Source: Hyperoodon ampullatus
Lineage: Eukaryota > Chordata > Mammalia > Artiodactyla > Ziphiidae
Direction of reading: 5' to 3'
DNA length: 64,000 bases
NCBI GenBank assembly: GCA_949752795.1
Contig: OX457074.1
Coordinates: 6,647,527-6,711,526 of the forward strand
In this document: positions 38,185 to 50,614 of the stretch, piece by piece
Layout of the letters: every line of letters begins with the position of its first letter
Numbering within the stretch: the stretch's first letter is position 1
Notes under the pieces: model-generated
The model's database searches: none
What the model was told of the DNA's origin: nothing
The model's input: only the letters and a program-made list of their open reading frames with translations
Made by a program: the position numbers and the translations under genes

Positions 38185-38560
38185 CCCAGGACAGAGCCTG
38201 GGCTCTGGAGCCATCAGACCTTGGGCAAGTCGCTTCACCCCTCTGATCTGTAAAACGGGCACAATAGTATCTACCTTGCAGGGCTGTTGGGAAAATTAAG
38301 AGATATATATGGAGAGTGTCTCCCTTTGGGCCTGGCACAGAGTAGGGGCTCGATAAACTCACTCAATAAACATTCATTGAATACCTACTATATGCCAGGC
38401 CCTCCATTCTATGCCCCGGGGATCCAGCAGTGAACAAAAGTCCTAAGGGTCCCTCATGGAGCTTGCAATCTAGGGAGATGGTCAGGTCAATAAGCAGATA
38501 AACACACAAAGTCAGGGAGAACAAGAGGCCAGGAAAGGCTTCTCTGAGGACAGGACAGTT
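38185..38560. repeat. MIR (plus) followed by an L2 3' end (minus)
   Basis: Forward MIR tail (CTTGGGCAAGTCGCTTCACC, GATCTGTAAAACGGGCACAA) runs to about 38345. An L2 3' end in reverse follows (TCAATAAACATTCATTGAAT, TACCTACTATATGCCAGGCC, TCATGGAGCTTGCAATCTAG). Confidence 0.65.
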
Positions 38561-38599
38561 CAGCCCAGAGCTGGCTGATATGAGGGACAGGCCTGCTTG

Positions 38600-38925
38600 A
38601 GGGTCCTCAACTGTGGCTGCTCACTGGAATCACCTGGGCAGCTTTGAAAATGATGCTGGGGCCCCTCCCCAGGGATTCTGATGAGCTTGGTCCAGGGTGC
38701 AGCCTGGGCACCAGGACTTTTCAATTCTGCCCAGGTGATTCTCATGCGCAGCCAAGGGTGAGAACCCCTCACCCTGCAGTTTTCCCAAATGGCTGGCCAC
38801 TTGAACATCACCTGGGAGCTTGTTGGGCATCCTGGGCTGGGCCCCAATCCCGGAGGTTCGGATTCAGGGGCTGGAGTGAGGCTCAGGCTCTGCCTTTTTA
38901 ACAAGCACCCAGGTGATTCTGAAGA
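38600..38925. mobile_element. two adjacent MER5-type hAT fragments
   Basis: Two successive copies share the MER5 pattern. The first has CACTGGAATCACCTGGGCAG and GCCCAGGTGATTCTCATGC. The second has GAACATCACCTGGGAGCTTG, TTTTTAACAAGCACCCAGG and TGATTCTGA. They could be a tandem pair or one element duplicated. Confidence 0.65.
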
Positions 38926-39569
38926 GCAGACAGGCTTAGAGATGTGTCTGGAAGACCAAGTTCCTGCACTGTCCTGCCCAGAGCCACGCCCTGCTGCTTA
39001 GGATCAAAAGGACCCACCTCTTTGACCTCAGCCTGGGAAACCCCGCCTCCTTTCTCAGGCAGTCAAGTTTTGCGCATGCTCCTAGGCTTAACCATGAAGA
39101 CCGAAGGTCCCCACCGCTGTGGGCTTGGACTCTGTTTCCCCAGCATCCTCAGCCTCTTGGCCGAAGCCCCCACGCCATTCTGTTCCATGTCCATGCTTCA
39201 TGTTCAACCATGTGGCTCCAAGTCTGGCACCCCACAGGTATGACTCGTCCTAGTTGAAGGAGTACCAAAGCTACCCCAGCCTCTGCTGGACGCAGCTGCT
39301 CCCACAACTGGGCCAAAGGTGGAAGGGTCGTGACCTGCTCCTGGAAATCCCTGCTCCACCTTCTTCTCCTGTCCTGGGTCTCTGATCCCAGGACTCCTCC
39401 CGTGGAGTCTGACTTACTCTCCCTCCCACTACACTCTTAGCCCTGCCCTAAGGGCCAGGCCCTGGGATGGGAGAGAATCCTCTTACATCCCTGCTGAAGA
39501 ATCAGGTCCCCGCCGCCACCCCTCATGCTTTAGCTGCCTGGCCTAAGGGATGCTCACCCTTTAGGGAAG

Positions 39570-39790
39570 CAGCATAGTACAGCCATATCCCCACACTGGG
39601 TTCAAATCCTGCTCCTGCCACTTCCCAACTGTGGGACCTTGGCCACCTCTGTGCCACAGTTTCCCCATCTGTAAGATAAGGATAAATAGTATCTTTCTTA
39701 GAGAGTTGTTATGGGGATTAAATGAGTCAATATTTGTACAGTGTTTAGCAAACAGGTACATCGTACACTATGTGTGCTTGTTAAATAATA
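39570..39790 (+). repeat. MIR SINE
   Basis: MIR core words GGTTCAAATCCTGCTCCTGC, CCCATCTGTAAGATAAGG, GTTATGGGGATTAAATGAG and ACAGTGTTTAGCA in order. Confidence 0.78.
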
Positions 39791-39810
39791 TTTAAAAATA
39801 TATGATTCCA

Positions 39811-40128
39811 CGGGCTTCCCTGATGGTGCAGTGGTTAAGAATCCGCCTGCCAACGCAGGGGACATGAGTTCGAGCCCTGGTCCGGGAAGATCCCACGTGC
39901 CGCGGAGCAACTAAGCCCGCGCGCCACAACTGCTGAGCCCACGTGCCCCAACTACTGAAGCCTGCGCACCTAGAACCCGTGCTCCACAACAAGAGAAGCC
40001 ACCGCAACAAGAAGCCCGCGCACGGCAACAAAGAGTAGCCCCCACTTGCCGCAACTAGAGAAAGCCCGCGCGCAGCAACAAAGACCCAACACGGTCAAAA
40101 AATTAATTAATTAATTAATTTTAAAAAA
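39811..40128 (+). mobile_element. full-length CHR SINE
   Basis: Complete CHR-2-type unit starting GGGCTTCCCTGATGGTGC, flanked by ATATGATTCCA and ACACGATTCCA. Confidence 0.88.
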
Positions 40129-40129
40129 A

Positions 40130-40945
40130 TACACGATTCCAGGAAGGTGATGTTTTAGTCAATCAACAAAGTGGGTCCTGACGATGCGCTAGTTCTGGGA
40201 GGCTGGGACTAAGATTCCATTTTACAGGCAAGGAGACTGAGGATCAGGTCAGTTACTTCAAGCCTTCTCCCTTCAAGCACCCCAAGGCCCACCTCCCTTA
40301 CTCCTCAGCCGCCTGGCCTGGCCCAGGTGGGCTCTGTGCCCCGCACCGACAGAGGCCCCTTTGTACCCCTGCCCAGGGTCACACCCAGAGCTCGGAGCCA
40401 CGGACCAGACAAGCGCCTTGTGTCTGGGTCTGTTTCACAGCCAGATCTGTGGTCGCCCTGGCTGCTCCAGCCATGTGCTCTGGGCAGGTGGGCCTGAGGG
40501 CCATCCCCACCCCTCCCAGCCCCCCACCCCAACCTCAGCAGGGCATCCTTGACCCTCCCTCGCCACATTCAGCCAGGAGACAGACTGGGAGGGAGCCCCA
40601 AGGAAAACACCCTAGTTCTCGGTCTCTACCCTGTGCAAACTTCAAGTGGTCGGACCCTGGGGTGTCTGGGGCCTCAGAGGAAGGGAGGGGCAGGAGCTGA
40701 GGGTGTGAGGAATGACATGGAGGTCACTCTGGGGGAGTGGGGAGGGCCATGGTGGGATTCAGGGAGTGGGATGGGACTACCTGGCCCTTTCTACCTCCCT
40801 AATCTGTCTTCAATCTGTTCACGTCTCTTTACCACCTGGATTAGCACCATAGCCTCCTCACCAGCCTCCCTGCCTCCACTCCTCCACCTCCCACACTCCC
40901 AATCTATTCTCCACATGGCCAGAAGAGCCTTTTTAAAAGGCAGAT
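40130..40945. other. ZNF385C intron, no gene seen
   Basis: Unique GC-rich sequence followed by a pyrimidine-rich stretch at about 40790-40925 that may be an L2 remnant. No exon is recognised. Confidence 0.45.
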
Positions 40946-40948
40946 CTG

Positions 40949-41158
40949 GGGCTTCCCTGGTGGCGCAGTGGTTTAGAGTCCACCTGCCGATGCAGGGGAT
41001 GCGGGTTTGTGCCCCGGTCCGGGAGGATCCCACATGCCACGGAGCGGCTGGGCCCGTGAGCCATGGCTGCTGAGCCTGCGCGTCCAGAACCTGTGCTCCG
41101 CAACGGGAGAGGCCACAACAGTGAGAGGCCCGCGTACCACAAAAAAAAAAAAAAAAAG
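40949..41158 (+). mobile_element. CHR SINE of the toothed-whale type
   Basis: Carries GGAGCGGCTGGGCCCGTGAG, CTGAGCCTGCGCGTCCAG and GAGAGGCCCGCGTACCAC before the A-tail. Flanked by AAGGCAGATCTG and AGGGCAGATCTG. Together with 10178-10406 it supports an odontocete origin. Confidence 0.85.
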
Positions 41159-41264
41159 GGCAGATCTGAACTTGTCACTCTCCTGCCTAAAACCTCCAAA
41201 GGCTTCTCCTTCACTTTATTTTATTATTATTATTTTTTAAATATCAAATCTGATTTTTATTTTT

Positions 41265-41662
41265 AAAAACTTATTTATTTATTTATTTGGCTGCGTTGGG
41301 TCTTCTTTGCTGCACGTGGGCTTCTCTAGTTGCGGCAAGTGGGGGCATGAGGGCCCTGTAGTTGTGGCTTACGGGCTCTAGAGCACAGGCTCAGTAGTTG
41401 TGGAGCATGGGCTGAGTTGCTCCGCGGTATGTGGGATCTTCCTGGACCAGGGCTTGAACCTATGTCCCCTGCATTGGCAGGCAGATTCTAAACCACTGCG
41501 CCACCAGGGAACTCCCTGGTTTTTATCTTATTATCTTATTATTATTTTTTATTTTGGCCGCACTGTGCGGCTTGCAGGATCTCAGTTCCCCCACCAGGGA
41601 CTGAACCTGGGCCATGGCAGTGAAAGCACAGAGTCCCAACCGCTGGACCACCAGGGAAGTCC
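41265..41662 (-). mobile_element. two nested CHR SINEs
   Basis: A long reverse CHR (about 41265-41513) lies next to a short reverse copy (about 41521-41662). TCCTTCACTTTA occurs before (about 41207) and after (about 41664) the block, so the long copy landed in the tail of the short one, as at 27721-28233. Confidence 0.8.
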
Positions 41663-42254
41663 CTCCTTCACTTTAAGAGAATCCATACCACCTGGAAGAT
41701 CTGGCCCCTACCCATCTCCAGAAAACCCTTCTCGTCTGCAACCCACCATCCCGCCCACAGATTAACTGAGATATAAATGCAGCCCTCCACCTAAGGCTAT
41801 GGCTGGTAGAAGTAACACTGGTAACAGCTAGGAACCAGATACAAGAAGACTCATTATTGACCAAAGTGGACACAGGAATCCAATCTTGACCACAAATCGC
41901 TTTTTACATTTGAATCTCTTCCAAAATTGGAGTTTACCCAGTCATTCACGCAATGGCAGAGACTAGGGTTGGGGTCTTTGATCGTTGTGAAATTGATCAG
42001 TGACTCAAATCTCGGCGGCAAAATCTATACAGAATTGATGCCAGTGAAAATAATTTCAGTAAAATTAAAATAGACTGGGGAAAAAAAGGAAATTTGTTTA
42101 ATTGTAGAGGAAAAATGGAAAAATGTGATCAAGGAGTTAAGCTGGATGGATAGAGTCCAAACTGGAAAACAGTTTCTAAAAGTCTTCAGTGTTGGTATGT
42201 TTTGATTTAAAATGTTTGCATTCAAAACATCCTTTGGGTCAAACTGTCCAGGTC

Positions 42255-42612
42255 AAAATATCCTGTGCCCCTCGGATCTGTTTTCGTACCTCTCCCTGCC
42301 TTTCTTATGATACTCCAGCCACACTGGGCTCTTTCTCTCCCCGGAGCACAGCAAGCTCTCCCTCACCTCGGAGGGTCTCAGAACCTGTTCTTACTGGCTG
42401 CAGCGCTCTTTTCCTACTGACTCCTACCTCTCTTTCTCATGGCTGATGCTGAAATACCGTGAGAGGCCTTCCTTCCTTGCCTTCTTTAAGGTAGAAGTCC
42501 TTCCTGCCTCCTCATGTGCTCTCTTATTCCCCCTGTCTTATTCCTCCTTGAATTCCCAGGGCAGGGCCTAGCAAATTGTAACACATAGTAGGTGCTCAAT
42601 AAATATTTGTTT
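42255..42612 (+). repeat. L2 LINE 3' fragment
   Basis: L2-like 3' end (CCAGGGCAGGGCCTAGCAAA, ACATAGTAGGTGCTCAATAA, ATATTTGTTTG). The following SINE has inserted in its tail. Confidence 0.6.
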
Positions 42613-42728
42613 GTTTGGTTGGTTGTGCCACACGGCTTACAGGATCTCAGTTCCCCAACCAGGGATCGAACCCGTGCCCCCTGCAATGGAAGCGTGGATT
42701 CTTAACCATTGGACCGCCAGGGAAGTCC
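42613..42728 (-). mobile_element. CHR SINE, short form, in an L2 tail
   Basis: Reverse CHR unit ending CCAGGGAAGTCCC. CAATAAATATTTGTT flanks both sides (42597-42611 and 42729-42743), with TGAATGAATGA of the L2 tail resuming after it. Confidence 0.87.
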
Positions 42729-42744
42729 CAATAAATATTTGTTG

Positions 42745-45700
42745 AATGAATGAATGAGTGAATACATCAGTAGCACCAGGGTGAGGGGTGGGGGGATGGG
42801 TTAGGGCTTACAAAAGCCCCGGGAGAGTAAAGAGACAGGGCAAGGAAACAGTCTTCCACCCCTAACCCGCTCTTACTCATGACACCAGGTTCTGGAGAAG
42901 CCCATTTCAGCAGAAAGGAGGGGACAGTACCAGTCCTGCTTCATTTCTGTCCCTTGCCCAGCCTCCCAAGGTCCAAGCCCATGTGCCACCTGGCCAGCGG
43001 CCCCACCCCCACCCCAGCTGGGCTAGGCACCCTGCCCCCCCAGGCCTGGCTCCCACATTTGGCTGTTGGCCAGGCTATTTGGGGAAACTTCCTGATCCCC
43101 CCTCTGGCCTCTCTGCTCCCACACCTCATCCCACAGCCCCGGAATAGCTGTCCCCGGCCTCAACCTAGGGACAGTCGCATTCTCAATTAGCACCCAGATG
43201 GCTGCAACCATCTCTAAAAGCTTCTCGTGTCCCTCTCCCCTCAGGAAGCCGCTAACTAGGACAGCAGATCTCAGAACAAGGTCATAAGACTCGTGCCCCG
43301 ACACTCCCTTCCCAGCTGGAGACACGGGTGGGGACCAGGAGTCTCCATTGCAGCCCGGGAAGATGGAGGAGGCGTGGGTGAGGGTGAGATGCAGGGACAG
43401 CCAAGGCAGCCTGGGCTCCTTTGTGCCCACAGAGCAGTTCTGGCTCAGCCCGGGGAGGAGGCCTAGCTGTGGGGAATGAGGAGACCTGGCGTCGAGTCCA
43501 GACTCTGCCCGGATGGGGCCTTCATGACCTCTCCAGGTTTCATAGGGTGGGATGTGGCAGTTCTGTACACAGTACAGTACCATACAAAATCCAGGGACAG
43601 AATGACCCTTGGGGTCCGAGGGAGATCATTCTGGGATGAATCCTGGGAAGGGCCCCAAACCCATTAGAGAAACATTCCTCCGCTGAAGTCTTGTTCTACC
43701 GCTGGCTCCAAGCTCAGCCAGTGAGGGTGGGTAGGCAGGTGGGCAGGCCTCTCCCACATTCTGAAGACTACACCCCATGTGTTCCCTTTGGGAACCCCCA
43801 GAGGACCCAAGGGATCCAGTTCCCAACACCTTCTCAGGGTATTTCCGCCAACGCCAGGTGAGGGATGGGGGTTACAGGGCTGTGTCATGGCTCCCTCTCC
43901 TGTCCAGCCAGTGGGAGGGGGTCGCTGGCATCAGATGTAGGAACCAACAGACCTGAGATCAGGAGGGTAGAGATGTCTGGGGCCTGGGGAGGTAGGAGAG
44001 GCTGATGGGGGTGCTGGGGGAGGGCAGCTGGAGCGTGGCAGGGCCCGGCCTGGCCTCTGGCCTGTGCATCTGAAGTGGGGAAAAAAGCACCTATGGAGTC
44101 GGTCCCCACCCCACCCAAGGAAACCTTAGTCAAATAAACAAACAGCCAACACAGCCGCTCCTGTAAGAGAAGCCAAGAAGCCGTGGCAGTGAGGAGAGGC
44201 CCCCTGAAGTGGGGAGGCTGGGGGAGAGGGCAGGGAGGCTGTTTGAACAGGCCCCGCGGCCCTGGGGCAGCTGGCAGAAATGTTTGGAACAGGGCGGGGA
44301 GCACAGTGGAGGCTTGGATCTGGAAGCTGGGGCCTGGGGTGGGTGCGCTGAGCTTGGCTGCTTCGAGGAAAACGAAAACCGTCAGTGGTCAGTGACGCTT
44401 CTGAGGAAGACTCCTAGTCCCCAAGACCTTTCCCTCGGCTCAAGGCCACAGACAAGGGGCTCTCTCCCTCGTCACTCTGAACCCCCAGCCCTGCTCCCAG
44501 GCCTATGACCCGGGGCCTTGTTGCAGAAGAAGATGCTGAATATTTCCGTCTGGAGCCAAAGCCCCCAAATTCTCAAGTTCTCAACAGAGGAGCTGGGGCA
44601 GGTGGGCCGACAGCCGTCCTCCCCAGAACCTGATAGTCCTCCCCCCTCCTGGCAGTTGGAGGGGCCAGAGGTGATGGCAGCGCCTGGGGATGCTTTACCA
44701 CCTTTTTCTGCACTCAGAGACACCTGGCTGTCCTGTTCCCTGGGACGCCTCATGAGAGGAAAAGAGATTGGAGAGACAGAGACCTAGACTCAGAGGCAAA
44801 GATGGGGAGAAGCAAAGACAAACAGACACAGAAAGATGAACTAGTGAGACGCCCCACGATCAGAGACACAGAGCCAAGGGACAAGGAAGGAGACTGAGAG
44901 TGAGGCGACATGTGTCCGTGCCAGAGAGACAGACGGAAGGGCAGAGCCACACACAGAAAGAGACTAAGAGAGACAGAGACAGATGTACAGAGAAAAGGGG
45001 AGAGGAATAAAGAAAGACACACAGGAAAAGAGAGACTCAGAGAAGGACAGAGAATGACAGGCACAGGAGCAGGGGGAGGGCCGCCCAGAGAGCACACGGG
45101 ACACGGGGACAGACACCCGTACAGGCTGAGAGGCTTCCAGAACTACACAGGGACCTGGAGACACTCCCTGCGAGCCGCGGGGGAACAGAGGGGCCGATTG
45201 TTGAGCCTGGCGGGGTTTGCGGGGAGTCCCAGGAGGGCGGCATGGCTGCCTCCTGTCCCTAACGCTGAACCCCTGCAGGCATCTGGCCCCCAACCACCCT
45301 CAAGTAAGCCAAGCCCTGGCCACTGGAGCTGGTGGGTCACCCAAGGTGAATGAAAAGTCACCAATAGGGGAGAGGGAATGTGAACTGTAATGAAGGCAAA
45401 GGAGTTGGTGTAGGGCACGTGTCAGGATGGGTCCGCGGGGGATCTGTATCTCGGATTGCACTTGGAGTGGTGATTAGGGGTGCGCCACCGTTCAGTGACG
45501 TCTGTGGGTTAGTGTAGGTGGGCATGCTTGCCTGGGTGTGTGTCTGAATGCGAGTGTGTGTGTGTCCGGTTCAACCAAGCACTTCACAGCGCTAATGAGG
45601 CCAAGGCAGCAGGTTTGATCCTCAAGCAGCCCAATCAGGATCCGTGAGGGAGTCAGAGACGACCACGAGAAGGCTGCGCGTCTCCTGTTCTGAACAGACG

Positions 45701-46420
45701 GTGTGTTCAGGTGCCACAGGGCACTCAGCTACAGTCGAGACCAACGTGCCATTCCTTCCTGCTTGGGGATGACCCCCACTGCCTGGCCAGCTGGCCCCCA
45801 CACTCTTCCTCACCCAAAACCCAAGATCCAAACTTAGAGGAGGACCCACATTCCAGACACACGGCCCCCTTCTTGGCTGCGGGTCCAGCGCCCTCTGAGA
45901 AAGGCAGCTGGAGAAATGGTCCAGCCCTGATCTTCCCCCAGTCTGACTTCCCTCCCTCCTGCTGCTGCAGCCCCACTGAACTCCCTCCTTGCTCCTTGGG
46001 TCCAGTGAGTGCCCACACCCGCCCCACAGTCAGGAGATAAGCAACCTCTCTCCCCTCACCCCTTCCCTCTTAAGCATCACAGGACATGTTTTAAATGTCC
46101 CAGTTTTGGCATGGAGAATGAGGTCAGCAGGCCCAAGGGGGGACTGCTTGTCGGTGGCAGCTGACAGTCTTCATTTCACCTTGAAACTCCCTCCTGGTCC
46201 AGGTGGGCGTGTCCTAAGCCCAGTTTTACAGGGGTGCTATTGGGGGACAGAGAGAGCAGGAAGGGAATTCACCAAATAGCGGTTTCAGTCACAGATGCTG
46301 CCAGGCCCACCTCGAACATTTGCAGGGCCTGGAGCAGGAGGATAAATAAGGGCCCACCTGCCCATGTCTAAATATTTAAAAGTTATAAATCGAGCTAGGA
46401 ACCTGCTAATTAAAATATGT
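42745..46420. other. ZNF385C intron, no gene seen
   Basis: Largely unique GC-rich sequence. A purine-rich degenerate tract (44750-45130) is described separately. The stretch at about 43020-43230 looks less repeat-like and could hold a regulatory element (CAGGCTATTTGGGGAAACTT, CTCAATTAGCACCCAGATGG), with low confidence. No exon is recognised. Confidence 0.45.
44750..45130. repeat. degenerate GAGACA/ACAGAG purine-rich tract
   Basis: About 380 bp dominated by GAGACAGA, ACACAGAAAGA and similar words without a fixed period, almost free of T on the plus strand. It is an old simple-repeat domain. Confidence 0.65.
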
Positions 46421-46423
46421 TCT

Positions 46424-46562
46424 GGGAATTCCCTGGCGGTCCAGTGGTTAGGACTCAGCGCTCTCACTGCCAGGGCCCGGGTTTGATCCCTGGTTGGGGA
46501 AATAAGATCCTGCAAGCTGCGTGGTGCGGCCCAAAATCAAACCAAATAAAATAAAAAAAATA
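46424..46562 (+). mobile_element. CHR SINE, short form
   Basis: Starts GGGAATTCCCTGGCGGTCC and ends in an A-rich tail, with ATATGTTCT and ATAAGTTCT as flanks. Confidence 0.82.
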
Positions 46563-46564
46563 AG

Positions 46565-49010
46565 TTCTAACCTCCCACCTTGACAAATACACTGTCATAA
46601 TGTCCTGGAAGACCAGCTTCCAATGTAGATGTCTCTGACTCCTGGGAGTTTTGCAGAACAACTCTGTATAGGGAGAGACAGCTCCACTCCCACCCTGCGC
46701 CCCGCCAGCAGCCCCCCTTTCTACTGCAAGGGACTCACAGGCATGGAGGTCGACACCCAGCCTCAACTCACAACCTGGTTCCATCTTTATGCCCTGCAAA
46801 CAGCTGTCCCTTAGCCATCTTCAGGTGTCCTTCAGGTCTAGGGGTGCACACATTAGTGGCATGACCTGCCCTGAGGAGAACGGGCCCAGGGAAGAGGCTT
46901 GCATAGCTGGGAGCAAGCCGGCGACCTTCTGGGCAGGGACCTCCGGAGTCACAGGTATGGCGCATGTGGTCTTGAAGGGGATACCCAGGCTCATCCCCTT
47001 GGCCCTGCTGACTACTCCTCGCCCCACAGGGAGAGGGATGGCGAGAGGAGGGCCAGAGCAGAGACCTTGAAAGCACCCAGCCGGGGTATGGGCAACCCTT
47101 CCCTCGCCCAGGTTTAAGGGCACTTATTAGACCCAGACTTCCCTGGCAGCCTCCAGAACTCGGGCCAGGAGCTGGAGCTGTCTTTCCGTTGGAGGGCAGC
47201 TTGGACAATCCCCAAACAGGACTTTCAGTCACTTGTATTATTTACCTCCCTGGAAAAATTTAGTGCAGCTTGATCCCAACTCGTGGATTTCTGGATGTGG
47301 GGAGGGCAGAGAGGTGATGACAACGGGCCTTTTTTTTTTTGGTTGGGTCTCTAAGCCAGTTTGTTCCCCTGAGGCATAGCCCTCCCCAAGTGGGCTGCTA
47401 CTGGTCCCTGCCCTGTCTTCTCACCCTGGAGACAAAAAACAGGGTGACTAAGGGAGAAGGTGGTGAGGGGACCTGGGCAGCCCAGACAGATCCAGTCAAG
47501 ATCCAGGGACCAGCAGGGGCTGGGTGGGGGTGGGGGGTGGGGGGGTGAAGGGCACGGCTCTCTCCGGCCAAGTTTAAAAAAGAACCTCCAACCCCACCCC
47601 TACCCCTGGCAGATCGGCTTTGCTGTCGTACACAGGAGGGGACACTTGCACTTGTTGAGCCCTCACCAGGCGCCAGGCACCGTGCTAAGCACTCTACGTG
47701 CGCATTCTCATTTAATCCCTGCAGCCACCCTATGAGGTGGGTTCTATTATTAACCCCATTTTACAGGTGGGGAAGCGAACTCATAGGTGAACTAACTCGC
47801 CCAAGGTCACACAGTAGGTAGAGGTGACAGAACCCAAGTCTAAGTGGCCCCAGAGTCCCCACTCTTTCCACCATAGCACGTTGCCTCCCAGAAGCAAGAA
47901 GCTGGCACAGAAGCAGGAGGGATGAAGGTCAGATATGAGAGAGAACTTCCTGACAGTGACAGTGTATGTGGTGAGAGGAGACAATGGAATGGGGAAACTA
48001 GACAGACACAGAAAGCCCCGCCACCTGAGTTGGGTCTTGGTCTGTCGTCTCTTGGCTTGTGATGATCTCTAGAAGGTCCATGGGGTCCTGGCTGGATCCA
48101 GACAGCAGCACCCTGACCTCCCTCCATTCTACTATCTGGGGTCCCCTGCTCTACCCTAACACAGCAGCTAGGCCCAAAGTCTGACTCTCCTTTGTGGCTC
48201 AGAGCTCTAAGCATCCCATCTGAGCTGTCAACCCAGGACCTCCTTTTCCAGGAAGCCTTCCTCGAGGTCCTAGGAGGCAGGGCCCCTTTCCTACAGCCCA
48301 AATCCCAACACACAAGGTGCAAGTGCACCCACGTCTACAATAACGCCCACTTCTGTGATCACCTCCCCCATCTGGCTCCGGGACACGGACGCAGAGAAGA
48401 TCTATTCAGTCCCCAGGCTCTCTGGGCTCCCCAGGCCATCCGGACCAGCCCCTGCTCCCTCATCCCTTTCAGCCCCGCACATCTTGTTTCCAGGGCGTAA
48501 AGAAATGATGCAGGTGCCCTGGGGCACACCAGAAAACCCAGGCTCCAACTCAGGTATGCGGTGTCTCCTGCCGCATTTTCCCTCAGAGGCCGTTTGGGTC
48601 ACCCCATCAGCCCCTAAGTGGGGGGAGGGAGTAAGATGCTGCACTGACTGAGGCACGGGGCACTCTGAGTCAGTGAGGTTCCTTACCCGGAGCCCCGCAG
48701 TCACCACCCGCAACCTGCTCTCCTCCCGAAAGCTGCGCGCCTCAGGCCCGGCTCTGTCCTCGTCCGTCCCTCGCAGCCTGCCTCGGCATCAAGGAAAGCC
48801 AGCCGTGACCCTCTAAACTTCTCCAGAGTTTAGTCTCACCCGCTACCTAGATGCCCAGCATCAGTGCGTAGAGCCAGTAGGGATATCCTCCCTGCCCCTT
48901 GGGGTCCCCCAGTTTTGAGGCGAGGGCACAGGACAGGTGGAAGGGGCTGCCTTGTTCTCCCGCACTGCCCTCGAGGTCCTCAGCGTGGACCAGCCTGCGT
49001 CGCTGACTTA
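46565..49010. other. ZNF385C first intron, no gene seen
   Basis: Mostly unique sequence. A reverse MIR lies at about 47645-47880 (GCACTTGTTGAGCCCTCACC, CCCCATTTTACAGGTGGGGA, CGCCCAAGGTCACACAGTAG). No exon is recognised. Confidence 0.5.
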
Positions 49011-49011
49011 C

Positions 49012-49160
49012 CTGCGGGGCACAGACGAGCCCGTCGCGGCCACCTGCTCTCACCGCGCTCCGTAGCGCAGCGGCTTCGCGCTTGCCGAGGCGGAGGCGGG
49101 GCCCGGGGCGGGGGCGGGGCCTGGGGGAGCGGCGGCCGAGCCCCTCCCCGAGTCTCCGCG
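49012..49160 (-). promoter_or_regulatory. ZNF385C: candidate ZNF385C distal promoter and untranslated first exon
   Basis: This is a CpG-dense stretch with repeated GC boxes (GGGGCGGGGCC type) at about 49090-49128. On the minus strand it ends in a consensus donor, CCGCAG|GTAAGT, just below 49012. A TATA-like AATAAA lies at about 49176-49182. If this exon were spliced to the zinc-finger exon its own frame would hit a stop, so it would be non-coding. It sits about 2 kb downstream of the DHX58 polyadenylation site, where the 5' end of ZNF385C is expected from human gene order. The assignment rests on position, CpG content and the donor. Confidence 0.5.
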
Positions 49161-49200
49161 GGGAGGAGCGGGCCGGTTTATTCAGGTGGGCATAAAGGGT

Positions 49201-49213
49201 GGGGGGGGGGGGG
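49201..49213. repeat. poly-G run near the ZNF385C distal promoter
   Basis: Thirteen consecutive Gs, with more G-rich sequence around them, about 50 bp upstream (minus sense) of the probable transcription start. It is a possible quadruplex-forming or length-variable site. Confidence 0.7.
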
Positions 49214-50614
49214 AGCATCCGGGCCACTAGGGAGGCTCTGGCGCTCTAGCTATTCTGAGGGCTGGGAGTTAGGATTCCTGGGTCCTGAGGACCTCATGGA
49301 ATGCCCTCCTTCAGGCAGCCTTACCCAAGTGCCCTGGAGGCAGTGGCTCCACATGAAGACCCCCTCACACGAAGAAGCAAGCCCGGGAACCCCTCCTCGT
49401 CTGCGTTCCCCCTTCCATCTGAGCTCAGGAAAGCTCTCCCAGCCAGGCAAGGTGGGTGCGCGATAGGACACGTCCTCTAGAGTCAGGGCCCCCCCATCCA
49501 GGGGTCAGCTGTGTAGGGGCTCAGGCCACCGAGGGGACCATTAGGTGCCCAGGTCATCTTTAGCCTCAGTCCATCTCTCTCCCAGCAACACAGCCCCCCC
49601 ACACACACACACACCACGCCACCCCAACCCCTGCCCTCAGCGCCAGCTCAGGTCCCTCAGCTGTCACTGTTTAGCCCTGGAATGACAGGCATCCGGACTC
49701 CGTGCATCCAGCCACACTCAAGGCCATTGAGCTTAGCACCCCGGGGCCCCTGCCCCCCTCCCTCTGCCCCCAGTCGCTAATTTTATTGACCCGTAAAAGG
49801 CACGTTGCTGGCAGGAGAGATCACAAGTGAAGGTGAAGTGGGGAGCAGAGAGGCAGAAGAAGGGGCCCCGGGAGGCAGAGATGGGACAGGAGGGAGGAGG
49901 AGGGTGACTCCTGGAGCCACGGCCAAGGAACACTGGAGAAGAGCCGGAAGAGAGGCCCTAGGAAAGAAGGGTACCCTCTCCGGGGGAGTGGAGGCCATAA
50001 AGGCTGCTACTGAAATGTCACCCTTCAATCAGACAAGAGGCAGACTGAAGAAAGATGCTGGGAGAAGGGAGTGCGCATCATTTCCCATCTACCCTTAGGC
50101 AGGACCAGGGATGTAGCCAGAGGGAAGGAGGTTAGACGGCAGGAAGGACTGCCATCCTGCTCTCAAATCTCTGCCCTAGCCCCCTCCCTTCCTCTTGAAG
50201 GTGACTCCTGCCTGCTGGGCTGCTTACTACAGAAATAGCCCTTTCCCTGAAGAATCAACCTAGATCTTGCCTTTCTTTTTCTTTCTTTCTTGTTAAAACG
50301 AGAACAGAACATTTAGGCCTTTACAACTTCTCCCACCCCCCATGCCTACCTGAGCCCTACCCCTCAAATCCTGGCTCTCAGCCTCTCCTCAGCCCAGGGG
50401 AGATGACCTGGGGGTTAGGAGAGGCTGGAAAGGGGGGCACTGGGGTTTGAGCCTAGTATGGGGTGGAGGAGGCAGAAAGGCCTCACATTCTCAGTGGCTC
50501 TCAAATTTAGACTTTTGACGCTCTCTCCAAATCAAGGTTACATGATAGCCATAAAGAGGGGTGTTAAAAAAAAATTTTTTTTTAAAAAGCTTTGAACATT
50601 AGAAATACAGCACA

